This document shows positions 1 through 8,088 of a stretch of 64,000 bases of DNA, piece by piece. Positions within the stretch are counted from its first letter, which is position 1. Each line of letters starts with the position of its first letter. Origin of the DNA: Allonocardiopsis opalescens (GTDB lineage: Bacteria > Actinomycetota > Actinomycetes > Streptosporangiales > Streptosporangiaceae); contig NZ_PVZC01000001.1 in assembly GCF_003002095.1 (NCBI RefSeq), positions 1,178,001-1,242,000 on the forward strand, in the 5' to 3' direction. The notes beneath the pieces were generated by a model. The model searched no databases, was not told the DNA's origin, and saw only the letters and a list, made by a program, of their open reading frames with translations. Position numbers and translations under genes: made by a program.

Positions 1-754
1 CGGCATCCCGGTCGCCGCCCTGGACGACGCCGCCTTCGCCCGCGCGGCCGAGCGGATCCGCGCCGCGGGCGTCACCGTGGTCGCCGTCGCCGCCAAGATC
101 GGCGACTGGTCGCGGCCCGCCACCGGCGACTTCGCCCTCGACCTGGCCGAACTCGACGTCCTGGCCCGCCGCTGCGCCGCACTGGGCACCCGGCTGGTGC
201 GCGTCATGTCCTACCCCTCGGGCGGGCTGCCCGAGGCCGAATGGGGCCGCCGCGCCCGCACGCGGCTGCGCGCCCTGGCCCGCCGCGCCGAGGACGCCGG
301 CCTGCTGCTCGCGCACGAGAACTGCGCCGGCTGGGCTGCGGACCGGGCCGACCGCATGCTCGACCTGCTGGCCGAGGTGGACAGCCCGGCGCTGCGGCTG
401 CTGTTCGACACCGGCAACGGCGTCGCGCACGGCTACCCGGCCCAGCCGCTGCTGCGCGCCGTCGTCGGGCACGTGGTCCACGTGCACGTCAAGGACGCCG
501 TCACCGCCCCCGGCGGCGGGGTCGGCTACGTTCCGCCCGGCACCGGCGAGGCCGGGGTCGCCGAGTGCCTGCGCCTGCTCGCCGCCCACGGCTACCGCGG
601 CGCCCTCTCCCTCGAACCCCACGTGCGCCTGCGCCCGCACGCGCCCGACGCCGGCCGCGGCGACCGGGCCGCCTTCGTCGGCTGCGGCCGCGCCCTGGAG
701 CGGCTGGCCGCCGAGGTCACGGCCGCGAACCGGCCCGAGGCGGCGGCCCGGTGA
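1..754 (+). CDS. sugar phosphate isomerase/epimerase-like TIM-barrel protein (5' partial)
   Basis: The frame is open to the left edge, so the N-terminus lies outside the window; about 250 codons remain. The sequence looks like the xylose isomerase-like/AP endonuclease 2 TIM barrel. The metal-ligand motifs are in order: HENC, FDTGNG, HVHVKD and LEPH near the C-terminus. Such enzymes isomerise or epimerise keto sugars and inositols, or dehydrate sugar-derived acids. It starts a run of plus-strand genes that includes an Ldh2-type and a Gfo/Idh/MocA dehydrogenase, which suggests handling of a polyol or sugar-like intermediate. The substrate is unknown. An internal GTG at 77 is not the start, because conserved barrel sequence continues upstream of it. 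Confidence 0.8.
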   Translation, partial: GIPVAALDDAAFARAAERIRAAGVTVVAVAAKIGDWSRPATGDFALDLAELDVLARRCAALGTRLVRVMSYPSGGLPEAEWGRRARTRLRALARRAEDAGLLLAHENCAGWAADRADRMLDLLAEVDSPALRLLFDTGNGVAHGYPAQPLLRAVVGHVVHVHVKDAVTAPGGGVGYVPPGTGEAGVAECLRLLAAHGYRGALSLEPHVRLRPHAPDAGRGDRAAFVGCGRALERLAAEVTAANRPEAAAR

Positions 755-899
755 GGGCCGGTCCCCGTCCACAAGAGCGCGCGGCGCGGCCGTCGAAGCA
801 GCGGCGCGGCGGTGGCCGCGCCGCCGTCGCGGTCCGCCGCCGCGCGTGCGGGCGGCCGGCCGCCGGTGCCGTGTGCTTCGGGGCCCGGGCGGTGGACGG

Positions 900-2183
900 A
901 TGAGGGCCGGACTCGGCCCCGAGGACCGCGAGCTGCTGCTCCGGCTGCTGCGGCTGCCGACCGCGGGGCCGCTGGAGACCGGGCCGGGCGGGCCGCGGCC
1001 GCGGCTGCGCGAGGCGCTGGCCGAGTACGCGCGGGCGGCCGGGGCGATCGGCTTCCGCACCGTGCACCACGGCTGTGCCGAGCCCGCCGAGCTGGACCGC
1101 GACGACGTCCCGGCCCCGGTGCGCGAGGCGCTGGGAACGCCCGGCTTCCTGGCCGACCAGCCGAGCCTGGTGCTCCGGCTCGGCCCCGCGCTGCCGAAGG
1201 CGCGCACGGTGATGTTCAACGTGCACCTGGACACCGTCGCCGGGGAGCAGCCGGCCGGCTTCGACGGGGCGCGCTTCCGCGGGCGGGGGGCGATCGACGC
1301 GAAAGGGCCCGCGGTGGCGCTGCTGGCCGGGGTGCGGGCCGCGCGGGCGCTGCGGCCGGCGATCGGCCGCGACGTGGCGGTGCTGGTCCAGGCGGTGGCC
1401 GGGGAGGAGGGCGGCGCCATGGGCGTGCTCGGCACCCGGCCCCTGGTCGAGCGCGGCTTCACCGGGCGGCTCAACGTCTTCTGCGAGCCCACCCGGCTGC
1501 GCTTCCTGCCGCGCAGCACGGCGGCGATGACCGCGCGGGTGGTGGTCGACGGCGACGGCGCCGTCGACGACCGGCCGGGCACCGGGCACAACGCCAGCGT
1601 GCTGCTCGGCTTCCTGGCCCAGCACCTCGGCCGCGCACTCGACCCGCACGCCGCCGCCGGCGCCGTCTGCCTGGCCGGGCTGCACACCGGCACCCTGCAC
1701 AACCGGGTGTACGGCACCGGCTCGCTGCTGCTCAACCTCTCCTACGCCTCGGCGGCGGCCGGGCGCGCCCTGGAACGGGCGGTGCGCGAGGCCCTGGACG
1801 ACGGGCTCGCCGCCTTCACCGCCGCCTTCGGCGGCACCGCCCTGTTCGGCCGGACCGCCGCCGAGGCGCGCGCCGTCACCCGGCTGGAGTGGCGCAAGCG
1901 CGGACTGCCCGTCCTGGACGACCGCGACCCCTGGGGCCACGCCCTGCTGCGCTCGGCCGGCATCGAGCCCTGGCCGCCCGGCGAACCCGCCTTCACCTGC
2001 GACGCGATCTGGATGGCAGGCGTCGCCGACGCCTGCGCCGTCGTCCTGGGCCCCGGCGACCTCGCCGCCAACAGGGCCCATGCCGACGGCGAGTACGCCC
2101 GCGCCGACGAACTCGACGCCTTCGCCGCCGGGGCGGCGCGGCTGCTGACGGCCTTCACCGACGACGTGAACGGAGGACCGTGA
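900..2183 (+). CDS. M20-family metallopeptidase/deacylase
   Basis: This is a 427-residue protein beginning at ATG 900 behind a GGACGG-like ribosome site. M20 features include an HLDT motif (metal-binding His and Asp) near residue 105, a GAIDAKGP segment (bridging Asp) and an AGEEGG motif (catalytic Glu). These fit a di-zinc hydrolase that cleaves an amide or N-acyl bond. Its position among aminotransferases and ligases suggests deprotection or trimming of an intermediate rather than general peptide degradation; that is inference. Its stop overlaps a GTG at 2180 that is in frame with the next gene. Its last nine codons and stop are imperfectly repeated 162 bp downstream. Confidence 0.82.
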   Translation: MRAGLGPEDRELLLRLLRLPTAGPLETGPGGPRPRLREALAEYARAAGAIGFRTVHHGCAEPAELDRDDVPAPVREALGTPGFLADQPSLVLRLGPALPKARTVMFNVHLDTVAGEQPAGFDGARFRGRGAIDAKGPAVALLAGVRAARALRPAIGRDVAVLVQAVAGEEGGAMGVLGTRPLVERGFTGRLNVFCEPTRLRFLPRSTAAMTARVVVDGDGAVDDRPGTGHNASVLLGFLAQHLGRALDPHAAAGAVCLAGLHTGTLHNRVYGTGSLLLNLSYASAAAGRALERAVREALDDGLAAFTAAFGGTALFGRTAAEARAVTRLEWRKRGLPVLDDRDPWGHALLRSAGIEPWPPGEPAFTCDAIWMAGVADACAVVLGPGDLAANRAHADGEYARADELDAFAAGAARLLTAFTDDVNGGP

Positions 2184-2217
2184 ACCCTTCCGCCGCCGTC
2201 GCGCCGCCGGATCGCCG
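2154..2217 (+). repeat. imperfect direct repeat, copy 1 (M20/Ldh gene junction)
   Basis: This 64-bp copy holds the end of the M20 gene, the GGAGGACC ribosome site, a GTG start and the first codons of a Val-Asn-Pro-Ser peptide. It matches 2316-2379 at about 54 of 64 positions by eye. The offset of 162 bp is a multiple of three, so both GTG codons are in the same frame. Confidence 0.85.
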
Positions 2218-2315
2218 TGGTACCCGCGCCGTCGTGCCGGGCCCCGTGACGCCGCCGACCGGGCCCCTGCGGACGGAGAGTCCGCCCGCGCCGACGCTGC
2301 CGACGATTGACCGCT

Positions 2316-2379
2316 TTCACCGACGACACGGACGGAGGACCGTGAACTCACCCGCCCCCATCGCGCCGCCGGACCGCGG
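2316..2379 (+). repeat. imperfect direct repeat, copy 2 (M20/Ldh gene junction)
   Basis: This is the second copy of the junction. It contains a ghost of the M20 C-terminus (FTDDTDGGP then stop, against FTDDVNGGP in copy 1), the same GGAGGACC site and the GTG at 2342 used here as the dehydrogenase start. Differences cluster just before the ribosome site and just after the start codon, so the copies have diverged while the ribosome site stayed intact. Confidence 0.85.
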
Positions 2380-3493
2380 CGCGGCGCCGGCCGACCCGGC
2401 GAGCGTGCGCGTGCCCCATGACGGACTGCTCGCCTTCACCGCCGCCGTCTTCGCGGACCGGGGCCTGCCGCCCGGGCGGGCCGGCGCGGCGGCCCGGGCG
2501 CTGTGCCATGGCGACCTGACCGGGCTGCGCACCCACGGGCTGGCCAACCTGACCCGCCTCTACCTGCCGCTGCTGGACGAGGGGCGGGCCGATCCGCGCG
2601 CCGAACTCCGCGTTCTCGCCGACCGGGGCGCGGCCGTGCTACTGGACGCCGGCCGGGCCCTGGGACTGTGGGCGGCGGGCGCCGCCATGGACCTGGCGGC
2701 CGAGCGCGCGGCCGCGTACGGGATCGGGCTGGCGGCGGTGCGCGGCGGGACCCATCTGGGCTGCGCCGGGCACCACGCGCTGCGCGCGGTCGCTCGCGGC
2801 ATGGTGGGGCTGGTCGCCAGCAACTGCGGCCGCCAGCGGATCGCCCGCCCGCCGGGCGGCGCGGTGGCGATGCTGGGCACCAACCCGCTCAGCGTCGCGG
2901 CCCCGGCGGGGGAGAACCCGCCGTTCGTCCTGGACATGAGCACCACCGCCGCGCCCACCGGCCGGGTCCGCCAGGCCGCCCGCGAAGGCCGCGCGCTGCC
3001 CGAGGGGCTGCTGTGCGACGACCGGGGCGCCCCCGTCACCGACCCGGCCGCCTTCGACGCCGGGCGGGCGCACCTGATGTGGCTGGGCGGCGAGGCCGGC
3101 CGGTACAAGGGCTACGGGCTCGGGCTGACGGTGGAGGTGCTGGCCGCGCTGGTGCCCGGCGCCGGGCTCGGCCCGCACCCCGACGCGCTGGCCGGCGACG
3201 GCGGCCCGCACGGGCGCGACGACGACATCGGCTACTTCGTCGCCGCGGTCGACCCGGGCGCGCTGCGCGAGGGGGCGGGCGCCGACGCCGAGGGCCTGTT
3301 CGGCGCGCTGCTCGCCTGCCCGCCCGCCGACCCGGCCGAGCCGGTGCGCTACCCCGGCTGGCACGAGCACCACCGGGCGCAGGAGTGCCGCCGCCGGGGC
3401 GTCCCGCTGGCCGCCGATCTCTACGACGAGCTGCTCGGCGTGGCCGCGCGCACCGGCCTGACGGCCCCGCCGGTGCTGGAGGAGGGGCGGTGA
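2342..3493 (+). CDS. Ldh2/malate dehydrogenase-type NAD(P)-dependent oxidoreductase
   Basis: This is a 383-residue member of the Ldh_2 family (malate/L-lactate/ureidoglycolate dehydrogenase fold), which is unrelated to classical Rossmann dehydrogenases. Visible family features are a THLGCAGHH segment, the LGTNPLSVAAP segment, an FVLDMSTT motif and a lysine-glycine segment (YKGYGLGL) late in the protein. It should oxidise a 2-hydroxy acid or reduce the keto form. GTG 2342 is chosen because GGAGGAC lies directly upstream and the length then suits the family. GTG 2180, in the same frame with an equally good ribosome site, would add 54 low-complexity Pro/Arg-rich residues. Its stop overlaps the next GTG by 4 bases. 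Confidence 0.85.
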   Translation: MNSPAPIAPPDRGAAPADPASVRVPHDGLLAFTAAVFADRGLPPGRAGAAARALCHGDLTGLRTHGLANLTRLYLPLLDEGRADPRAELRVLADRGAAVLLDAGRALGLWAAGAAMDLAAERAAAYGIGLAAVRGGTHLGCAGHHALRAVARGMVGLVASNCGRQRIARPPGGAVAMLGTNPLSVAAPAGENPPFVLDMSTTAAPTGRVRQAAREGRALPEGLLCDDRGAPVTDPAAFDAGRAHLMWLGGEAGRYKGYGLGLTVEVLAALVPGAGLGPHPDALAGDGGPHGRDDDIGYFVAAVDPGALREGAGADAEGLFGALLACPPADPAEPVRYPGWHEHHRAQECRRRGVPLAADLYDELLGVAARTGLTAPPVLEEGR

Positions 3494-4413
3494 CGGCGCC
3501 GCTGCGGGTCGGGCTCGTCGGCCTCGGCGTCATCTCGCGCTTCTACCTGGCCGCGCTGCGCGCCGCGCCGACGCTGTGCCTGGCCGCCGTCTGCGACCGC
3601 GACCCGGCCGTGCTGGCCCGGCACGCGGGAGCCGTCGCCTGCTACTCCGACCACCTGCGGATGCTGGACGAGGCGGCCGTGGACGCCGTGGTGGTCACCG
3701 CGCCCAATGACGCGCACGCCCCGATCTGCGCCGACGCGCTGCGGCGCGGAGCGGCGGTCTGCGTGGAGAAGCCGCTCGCGCTGGACCTCGCCGAGGGGGA
3801 GGCGCTGGCGGAGCTGGCCCAAGAGCGCGGTGTGCCGCTGTTCACCGCCTTCCACCGCCGCTACAGCTCCGCCGTCGCGCGGCTGCGGGCCGCCATCGCG
3901 GGGGAGCGCGTCGAGGAGCTGACCGTGCGCTACCTGGAGCGGATCGAGGAGCACGCGGGCGCCGACAGCTGGTACCTGGACGCGCGCCGCTGCGGCGGCG
4001 GATGCGTCGCCGACAACGGGCCCAACGCCTTCGACCTGGTGGAGCTGCTGCTGGGCCCGGCCGAGGTGGAGTCGGCGCGGATCGCCCGCGACATCGCGGG
4101 CACCGACCGCTGGGCCGACATCGGACTGCGGGCGGAAGGGGCGCGGGCCCGGGTGCTGCTGGACTGGTCCTACCCGGGCGAGTGCAAGGACCTGGCCGTC
4201 CGGCTGGCCGACGGGCGGACGCTCACCGCCGACATGCTGGCCGGCCACCCCGGGTTCAAGGACTCGCTGTGGCACGAGTACGCCGGCGTGCTGGCCGCCT
4301 TCGAGCGGCGGGTCCGCTCGGGCGCGGTGGGCGACGGCGGCGGCCTGTCGGCGCTGCGGCTGGTCGGGGCGGCCTACCGGGCGGCGGAGCCGGTGGCGGG
4401 GGAGGCGCGGTGA
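3490..4413 (+). CDS. Gfo/Idh/MocA family oxidoreductase
   Basis: This is a 307-residue protein starting at GTG 3490. The N-terminal Rossmann signature GLVGLGVIS binds NAD(P), and the family hallmark EKPLALD lies near residue 95, where the lysine is the usual catalytic residue. The C-terminal half has the expected substrate domain with an NGPNAFDLVELLLG segment. Members oxidise or reduce sugars, inositols and related alcohols. It is translationally coupled on both sides by 4-base overlaps and very likely acts on the same intermediate as the TIM-barrel and Ldh2 enzymes upstream. The substrate cannot be read from the sequence. Confidence 0.85.
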   Translation: MTAPLRVGLVGLGVISRFYLAALRAAPTLCLAAVCDRDPAVLARHAGAVACYSDHLRMLDEAAVDAVVVTAPNDAHAPICADALRRGAAVCVEKPLALDLAEGEALAELAQERGVPLFTAFHRRYSSAVARLRAAIAGERVEELTVRYLERIEEHAGADSWYLDARRCGGGCVADNGPNAFDLVELLLGPAEVESARIARDIAGTDRWADIGLRAEGARARVLLDWSYPGECKDLAVRLADGRTLTADMLAGHPGFKDSLWHEYAGVLAAFERRVRSGAVGDGGGLSALRLVGAAYRAAEPVAGEAR

Positions 4414-4886
4414 ACCCGGTCGAGGACGGGCCGAAGCGGGCGGTGACCGCGACCCTGGTGAAGGTGCTGGTGCACCGGCGCACCGACCGCGGCATGCGCC
4501 TCGAAGCGCACGCCAGCCGGTGCGTGCGCGCGGGCGAGGTGCACGAGCTGGTCGCCACCGACCACACCGAGACGGCCGAGGGCGCCAGGATCGACCGGGT
4601 GGGCTTCCTCGGCTTCGCCGAGATCACCTCGGCCGGGGTGCTGGACCGGGGCGACGAGCTGTGGATCGGGGCGCGCAGGGTCGGCACCGTGCTGGGCTTC
4701 GACGGCTGCCACCTGCCCAACCACTACAACGTGCTCGTGCACGCCGACCCCGCGCCGACCGGGGGCGAGCTGGAGCTGGTCCCGGGCGAGCCGCTGGTCT
4801 TCCGCCAGGGGCGCCCTGCCGGCGCGGGCGCGGGCGCTGGATACGGGCCTGATGTCCGGATCGCAGTGAATTCCCCATTGCCGTGA
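4410..4886 (+). CDS. conserved-looking small protein of unknown function
   Basis: This 158-residue protein starts at GTG 4410, overlapping the previous stop by 4 bases. I cannot assign a characterised family. It has no signal peptide or membrane segment. It looks like a compact all-beta fold, with alternating hydrophobic strands and a conserved-looking DGCHLPNHYNVLV stretch near residues 98-110. It ends in an Ala/Gly-rich tail. Strict coupling to the dehydrogenase genes suggests a dedicated role in the same pathway, perhaps a small enzyme or binding protein. Confidence 0.7.
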   Translation: MNPVEDGPKRAVTATLVKVLVHRRTDRGMRLEAHASRCVRAGEVHELVATDHTETAEGARIDRVGFLGFAEITSAGVLDRGDELWIGARRVGTVLGFDGCHLPNHYNVLVHADPAPTGGELELVPGEPLVFRQGRPAGAGAGAGYGPDVRIAVNSPLP

Positions 4887-5068
4887 CAATTGTCGGCGCC
4901 TGGAAAATGCGGAGCGTTTGGTTTTTCCGATCCGTCGACCGGGAACAACCGACCTCGGTAATATGACGGTGCGGGAATCGGTGGGACTGGGTAATCCCCG
5001 TCGAGTCCGTGTTCAAATAGCGCACCTCCTTTATTTAGGCTGTCCAGGTTTCCTGAAGGGAATTGAAA

Positions 5069-5596
5069 ATGGTTGCTGCCGCCACCGTGTCCGACCGCCT
5101 CGCCCAGCGCTTCCGGCTCTGGGACGTCGACGGGAACGGCGTGGTCGAGCGCTCGGACTTCGAGGCCGAGGCCGAGCGCATCATCACCGCCCTGGACGCG
5201 CAGGGCACACCGCAGGGCGACGAGCTGCGGCGCTCGTACCTGGAGATGTTCGACGGCCTCTCCCGGGCCGCGGGCACCGACCGGATGACCGCCGAGCAGT
5301 TCGAGAAGGTCGCCGAGAAGGAGATCATCAGCAAGGGCGACGCGGGCTTCTCCCGCGTGCTCGGCCCGACCATCCAGTCGATCGTGCAGGTGCTCGACAC
5401 CGACAGCGACGGGGAGGTCAGCCGGGTGGAGATGCAGAAGTGGTTCATGGCCATCGGGCTCCAGGAGGAGGAGGCCGACGCGGCCTTCGCGGAGCTGGAC
5501 ACCGACGGCAGCGGCCGGCTGTCCACGACCGAACTGGTCGACGCGGTGCGCGACTACCACCTCGGCCGCAACGACATCCCCCTGCTCGGCCGCTGA
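5069..5596 (+). CDS. EF-hand calcium-binding protein, calerythrin-like
   Basis: This is a 175-residue acidic protein. ATG 5069 follows GAAGGG with 8-base spacing. Three canonical EF-hand loops begin at Asp19 (DVDGNGVVERSD), Asp110 (DTDSDGEVSRVE) and Asp144 (DTDGSGRLSTTE). The second of four expected positions, near residue 70, is degenerate. Length and layout fit calerythrin/sarcoplasmic calcium-binding proteins of actinomycetes, which act as cytoplasmic calcium buffers or sensors. There is no signal peptide. A 182-bp gap with lower GC precedes it, so it may have its own promoter. Its place inside a biosynthetic-looking run is unusual. Confidence 0.9.
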   Translation: MVAAATVSDRLAQRFRLWDVDGNGVVERSDFEAEAERIITALDAQGTPQGDELRRSYLEMFDGLSRAAGTDRMTAEQFEKVAEKEIISKGDAGFSRVLGPTIQSIVQVLDTDSDGEVSRVEMQKWFMAIGLQEEEADAAFAELDTDGSGRLSTTELVDAVRDYHLGRNDIPLLGR

Positions 5597-5710
5597 CCCG
5601 GCCGTAGCGGACCGCGGCGGCGGACGCCGGACAACGGCCGCACGCCGCCGCGGCCCGCGCGCCTCCCCCGGGGCGCGCCCCCGCCGATCCGGCGCACAGG
5701 AACGGAACCC

Positions 5711-6922
5711 GTGGAGAAAACCCTCTCACCCCCCGCGGACGCCCCTGCGCGGAAAGCGCCGGCGTCCACCGAGATCCCATTCTTCAGCCAGGCCGCCGAA
5801 TTCGAACGGCTGTGGCCGCGCATCCGGAACGAATGCGTGCGCGTACTGGACCGCGGCAAGTTCTCGCACGGCGCGATGGTCGCCGAATTCGAGCGCGAAC
5901 TCGCCCGCTGGACCGGTGCCCGGCACGTCGTCGGCGTCAATTCCGGCACCGACGCGCTGGTGCTGCTGCTGCGCGCCGCCGGGCTGCGCCCCGGCGACGA
6001 GGTCATCGTGCCCGCCTACACCTTCGTCGCCACCGCGAGCGCGGTGGTGCTGGCCGGGGGCGTCCCGGTCTTCGCCGACATCGAGCGGCGCGGGTACGGC
6101 GTCGACCCGGCGTCGGTGGCCGCCGCGGTCGGCCCGCGCACCCGCATGGTCATGCCGGTGCACCTGTTCGACCGCCTCGCCGACATGGCGGGCGTGCACG
6201 AGGTCGCCCGGCGGCACGGCCTGACCGTGCTGGAGGACAGCGCCGAGGCGATCGGCATGCGGCTCGACGGCAGGCACGCCGGGCTGCTGAGCACCGGCGG
6301 GGTGCTGTCGTTCTTCCCCGCCAAGACCCTCGGCGCGATCGGCGACGCGGGGGCGCTGCTCACCGATGACGACGGCATCGCCGAGACCGCGCGGCGGCTG
6401 CGCCACCACGGCCGCGCCGGGCGGACCCTGGACGACTTCCCCGGTATCGCCAACCCCACGGTCGTCTCCGGCTGCAACAGCAAGATGGACGACCTCCAGG
6501 CCGCCGTCCTGCTCGCCAAGCTGGCCGGGCTCGACGCCGCGATCGCCCGGCGGGCCGAACTGTCGGCCCGCTACGACGCCCGGCTGCGCGGCCTCCCCGG
6601 CGTGCGCGCCGTGCCCGGCGAGGTGCCGCCGCACCCCGGCGGCGGCCGGGTCGTGTACGTGCACCTGATCGAGGCCGACCGGCGCGACGCGCTCGTCGCG
6701 CACCTGGCCGCCCGGGGCATCGGGACCGAGACCTACTACCCGCTCCCGCTGCACCTCCAGCCCTGCTTCGCGCACCTGGGCCACGCCCCCGGCGACTTCC
6801 CGCGCGCCGAGGCGGCCTGCGCCTCGGCCGTCGCGCTGCCGCTCTACCCCGACCTCACCGACGCGCAGGCGGACCGGGTCTGCGACGCGATCGAGGACTT
6901 CTGCACCAGGAGACGACGGTGA
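5711..6922 (+). CDS. DegT/DnrJ/EryC1/StrS family PLP aminotransferase 1
   Basis: This 403-residue enzyme starts at GTG 5711 behind AGGAACGGA. Family features include the SGTDALVLLL phosphate-binding segment, the VLEDSAEAIG motif (pyridine-ring Asp) and the SFFPAKTLG motif, where Lys205 should form the Schiff base with PLP. Such enzymes transaminate keto sugars and cyclitols; a subset, like AHBA synthase, aromatise. Its stop overlaps the next aminotransferase by 4 bases. Two different family members side by side suggest a doubly aminated product or successive transaminations. The gap before it (5597-5710) shows no gene. Confidence 0.9.
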   Translation: MEKTLSPPADAPARKAPASTEIPFFSQAAEFERLWPRIRNECVRVLDRGKFSHGAMVAEFERELARWTGARHVVGVNSGTDALVLLLRAAGLRPGDEVIVPAYTFVATASAVVLAGGVPVFADIERRGYGVDPASVAAAVGPRTRMVMPVHLFDRLADMAGVHEVARRHGLTVLEDSAEAIGMRLDGRHAGLLSTGGVLSFFPAKTLGAIGDAGALLTDDDGIAETARRLRHHGRAGRTLDDFPGIANPTVVSGCNSKMDDLQAAVLLAKLAGLDAAIARRAELSARYDARLRGLPGVRAVPGEVPPHPGGGRVVYVHLIEADRRDALVAHLAARGIGTETYYPLPLHLQPCFAHLGHAPGDFPRAEAACASAVALPLYPDLTDAQADRVCDAIEDFCTRRRR

Positions 6923-8088
6923 CCGCCCCGACCCCCGCCACCCCCCGTACCGCCCCGCCCATCCCCTTCTTCCCGCCCGACCTGTTCGAGGCCGACCGCG
7001 AGGCGCTGCTGGACACGGTGCACGCCGTGGGCACCGGCGCCGCGCAGAAGTTCATCCTCGGCGGGCACACCGCCGGCTTCGAGCAGGCCCTGCGCGAGAG
7101 CCTGGGCGCGGCCGAGGTCGTCGCCTGCTCAAGCGGCACCTCCGCGCTCACCCTCGTGCTGGCCGCGATGGGCGTGGAGCCCGGTGACGAGGTGGTGGTG
7201 CCCGCCTTCGGCTGCGCGCCGCTGGCCGCCACCGTCGCCAACCTCGGCGCCCGGCCCGTCTTCGCCGACATCGACCCGGTCTCGCTGACCATCGACCCCG
7301 ACGCCGCCGAGCGGCTCATCACCCCGCGCACCGCCGCCCTGATGCCCGCGCACCTCTTCTCGGTGATGGCCGACATGCCGCGCTTCCGCGAACTCGCCGA
7401 CCGGTACGGGCTGCGCCTGGTCGAGGACTCCGCCGTCGCCCAGGGCGGCGTGCTGCGGGGCCGCCCGGCCGGGCGCTGGGGCGACGCCGGGGTCTTCTCC
7501 TTCGTCCAGGTCAAGACCTTCGGCATGCCCGGCGAGGGCGGCGCCGTCGTCACCGACGACCCCGCGCTGGCCGGCCGGGTGCGGATGCTGCGCAACCACG
7601 GGCAGGACGGCGCGCGGCGCTTCGTGCACCACGTCGTCGGCCACAACAGCCGCTTCGACGAGCTTCAGGCCGCCTTCCAGCTGCACCGGCTCCCCGGCCT
7701 GCCGGAGCGGCTGGCGCGCCGGGCCGAGATCGCCCGCCGCTACTCCGCCCGCTTCGCGCCGCTGGCAGGGGCAGGGATCACGGCGCCGCAAGCCGGCGGG
7801 GACGGCCGCTGCCACTACGTCTACACGGTGCTGGCCGAGCGGCGCGACGCGCTGCGGGCCCACCTGGCCGCCAAGGGCGTGGACACCCACGTGTACTACC
7901 CGCGCACCCTGCCCGCGCAGCCCGCCTTCGCGCACTTCGCCCCGCCCGGGGCGCGCTGGCCGAACGCGGAGTCGGCGGCGGCGCGCAACCTCTCGCTGCC
8001 GCTGTACCCGCACCTGACCGACGAACAGGTGGAGCACATCGCCGACACCGTGTGCGCCTTCGCCGACCGGACTGGAGAGGTCCGATGA
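6919..8088 (+). CDS. DegT/DnrJ/EryC1/StrS family PLP aminotransferase 2
   Basis: This 389-residue enzyme starts at GTG 6919, coupled to the first aminotransferase. It has the SSGTSALTLVL phosphate segment, LVEDSAVAQGG, and FSFVQVKTFG with Lys199 as the predicted PLP lysine. It differs strongly from its neighbour around the lysine (QVKTFGMPGEGG against PAKTLGAIGDAG), so it is a distinct subfamily and not a recent duplicate. It should use a different keto substrate or act at a different step. It is coupled by a 4-base overlap to the UbiA-type gene. Confidence 0.9.
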   Translation: MTAPTPATPRTAPPIPFFPPDLFEADREALLDTVHAVGTGAAQKFILGGHTAGFEQALRESLGAAEVVACSSGTSALTLVLAAMGVEPGDEVVVPAFGCAPLAATVANLGARPVFADIDPVSLTIDPDAAERLITPRTAALMPAHLFSVMADMPRFRELADRYGLRLVEDSAVAQGGVLRGRPAGRWGDAGVFSFVQVKTFGMPGEGGAVVTDDPALAGRVRMLRNHGQDGARRFVHHVVGHNSRFDELQAAFQLHRLPGLPERLARRAEIARRYSARFAPLAGAGITAPQAGGDGRCHYVYTVLAERRDALRAHLAAKGVDTHVYYPRTLPAQPAFAHFAPPGARWPNAESAAARNLSLPLYPHLTDEQVEHIADTVCAFADRTGEVR

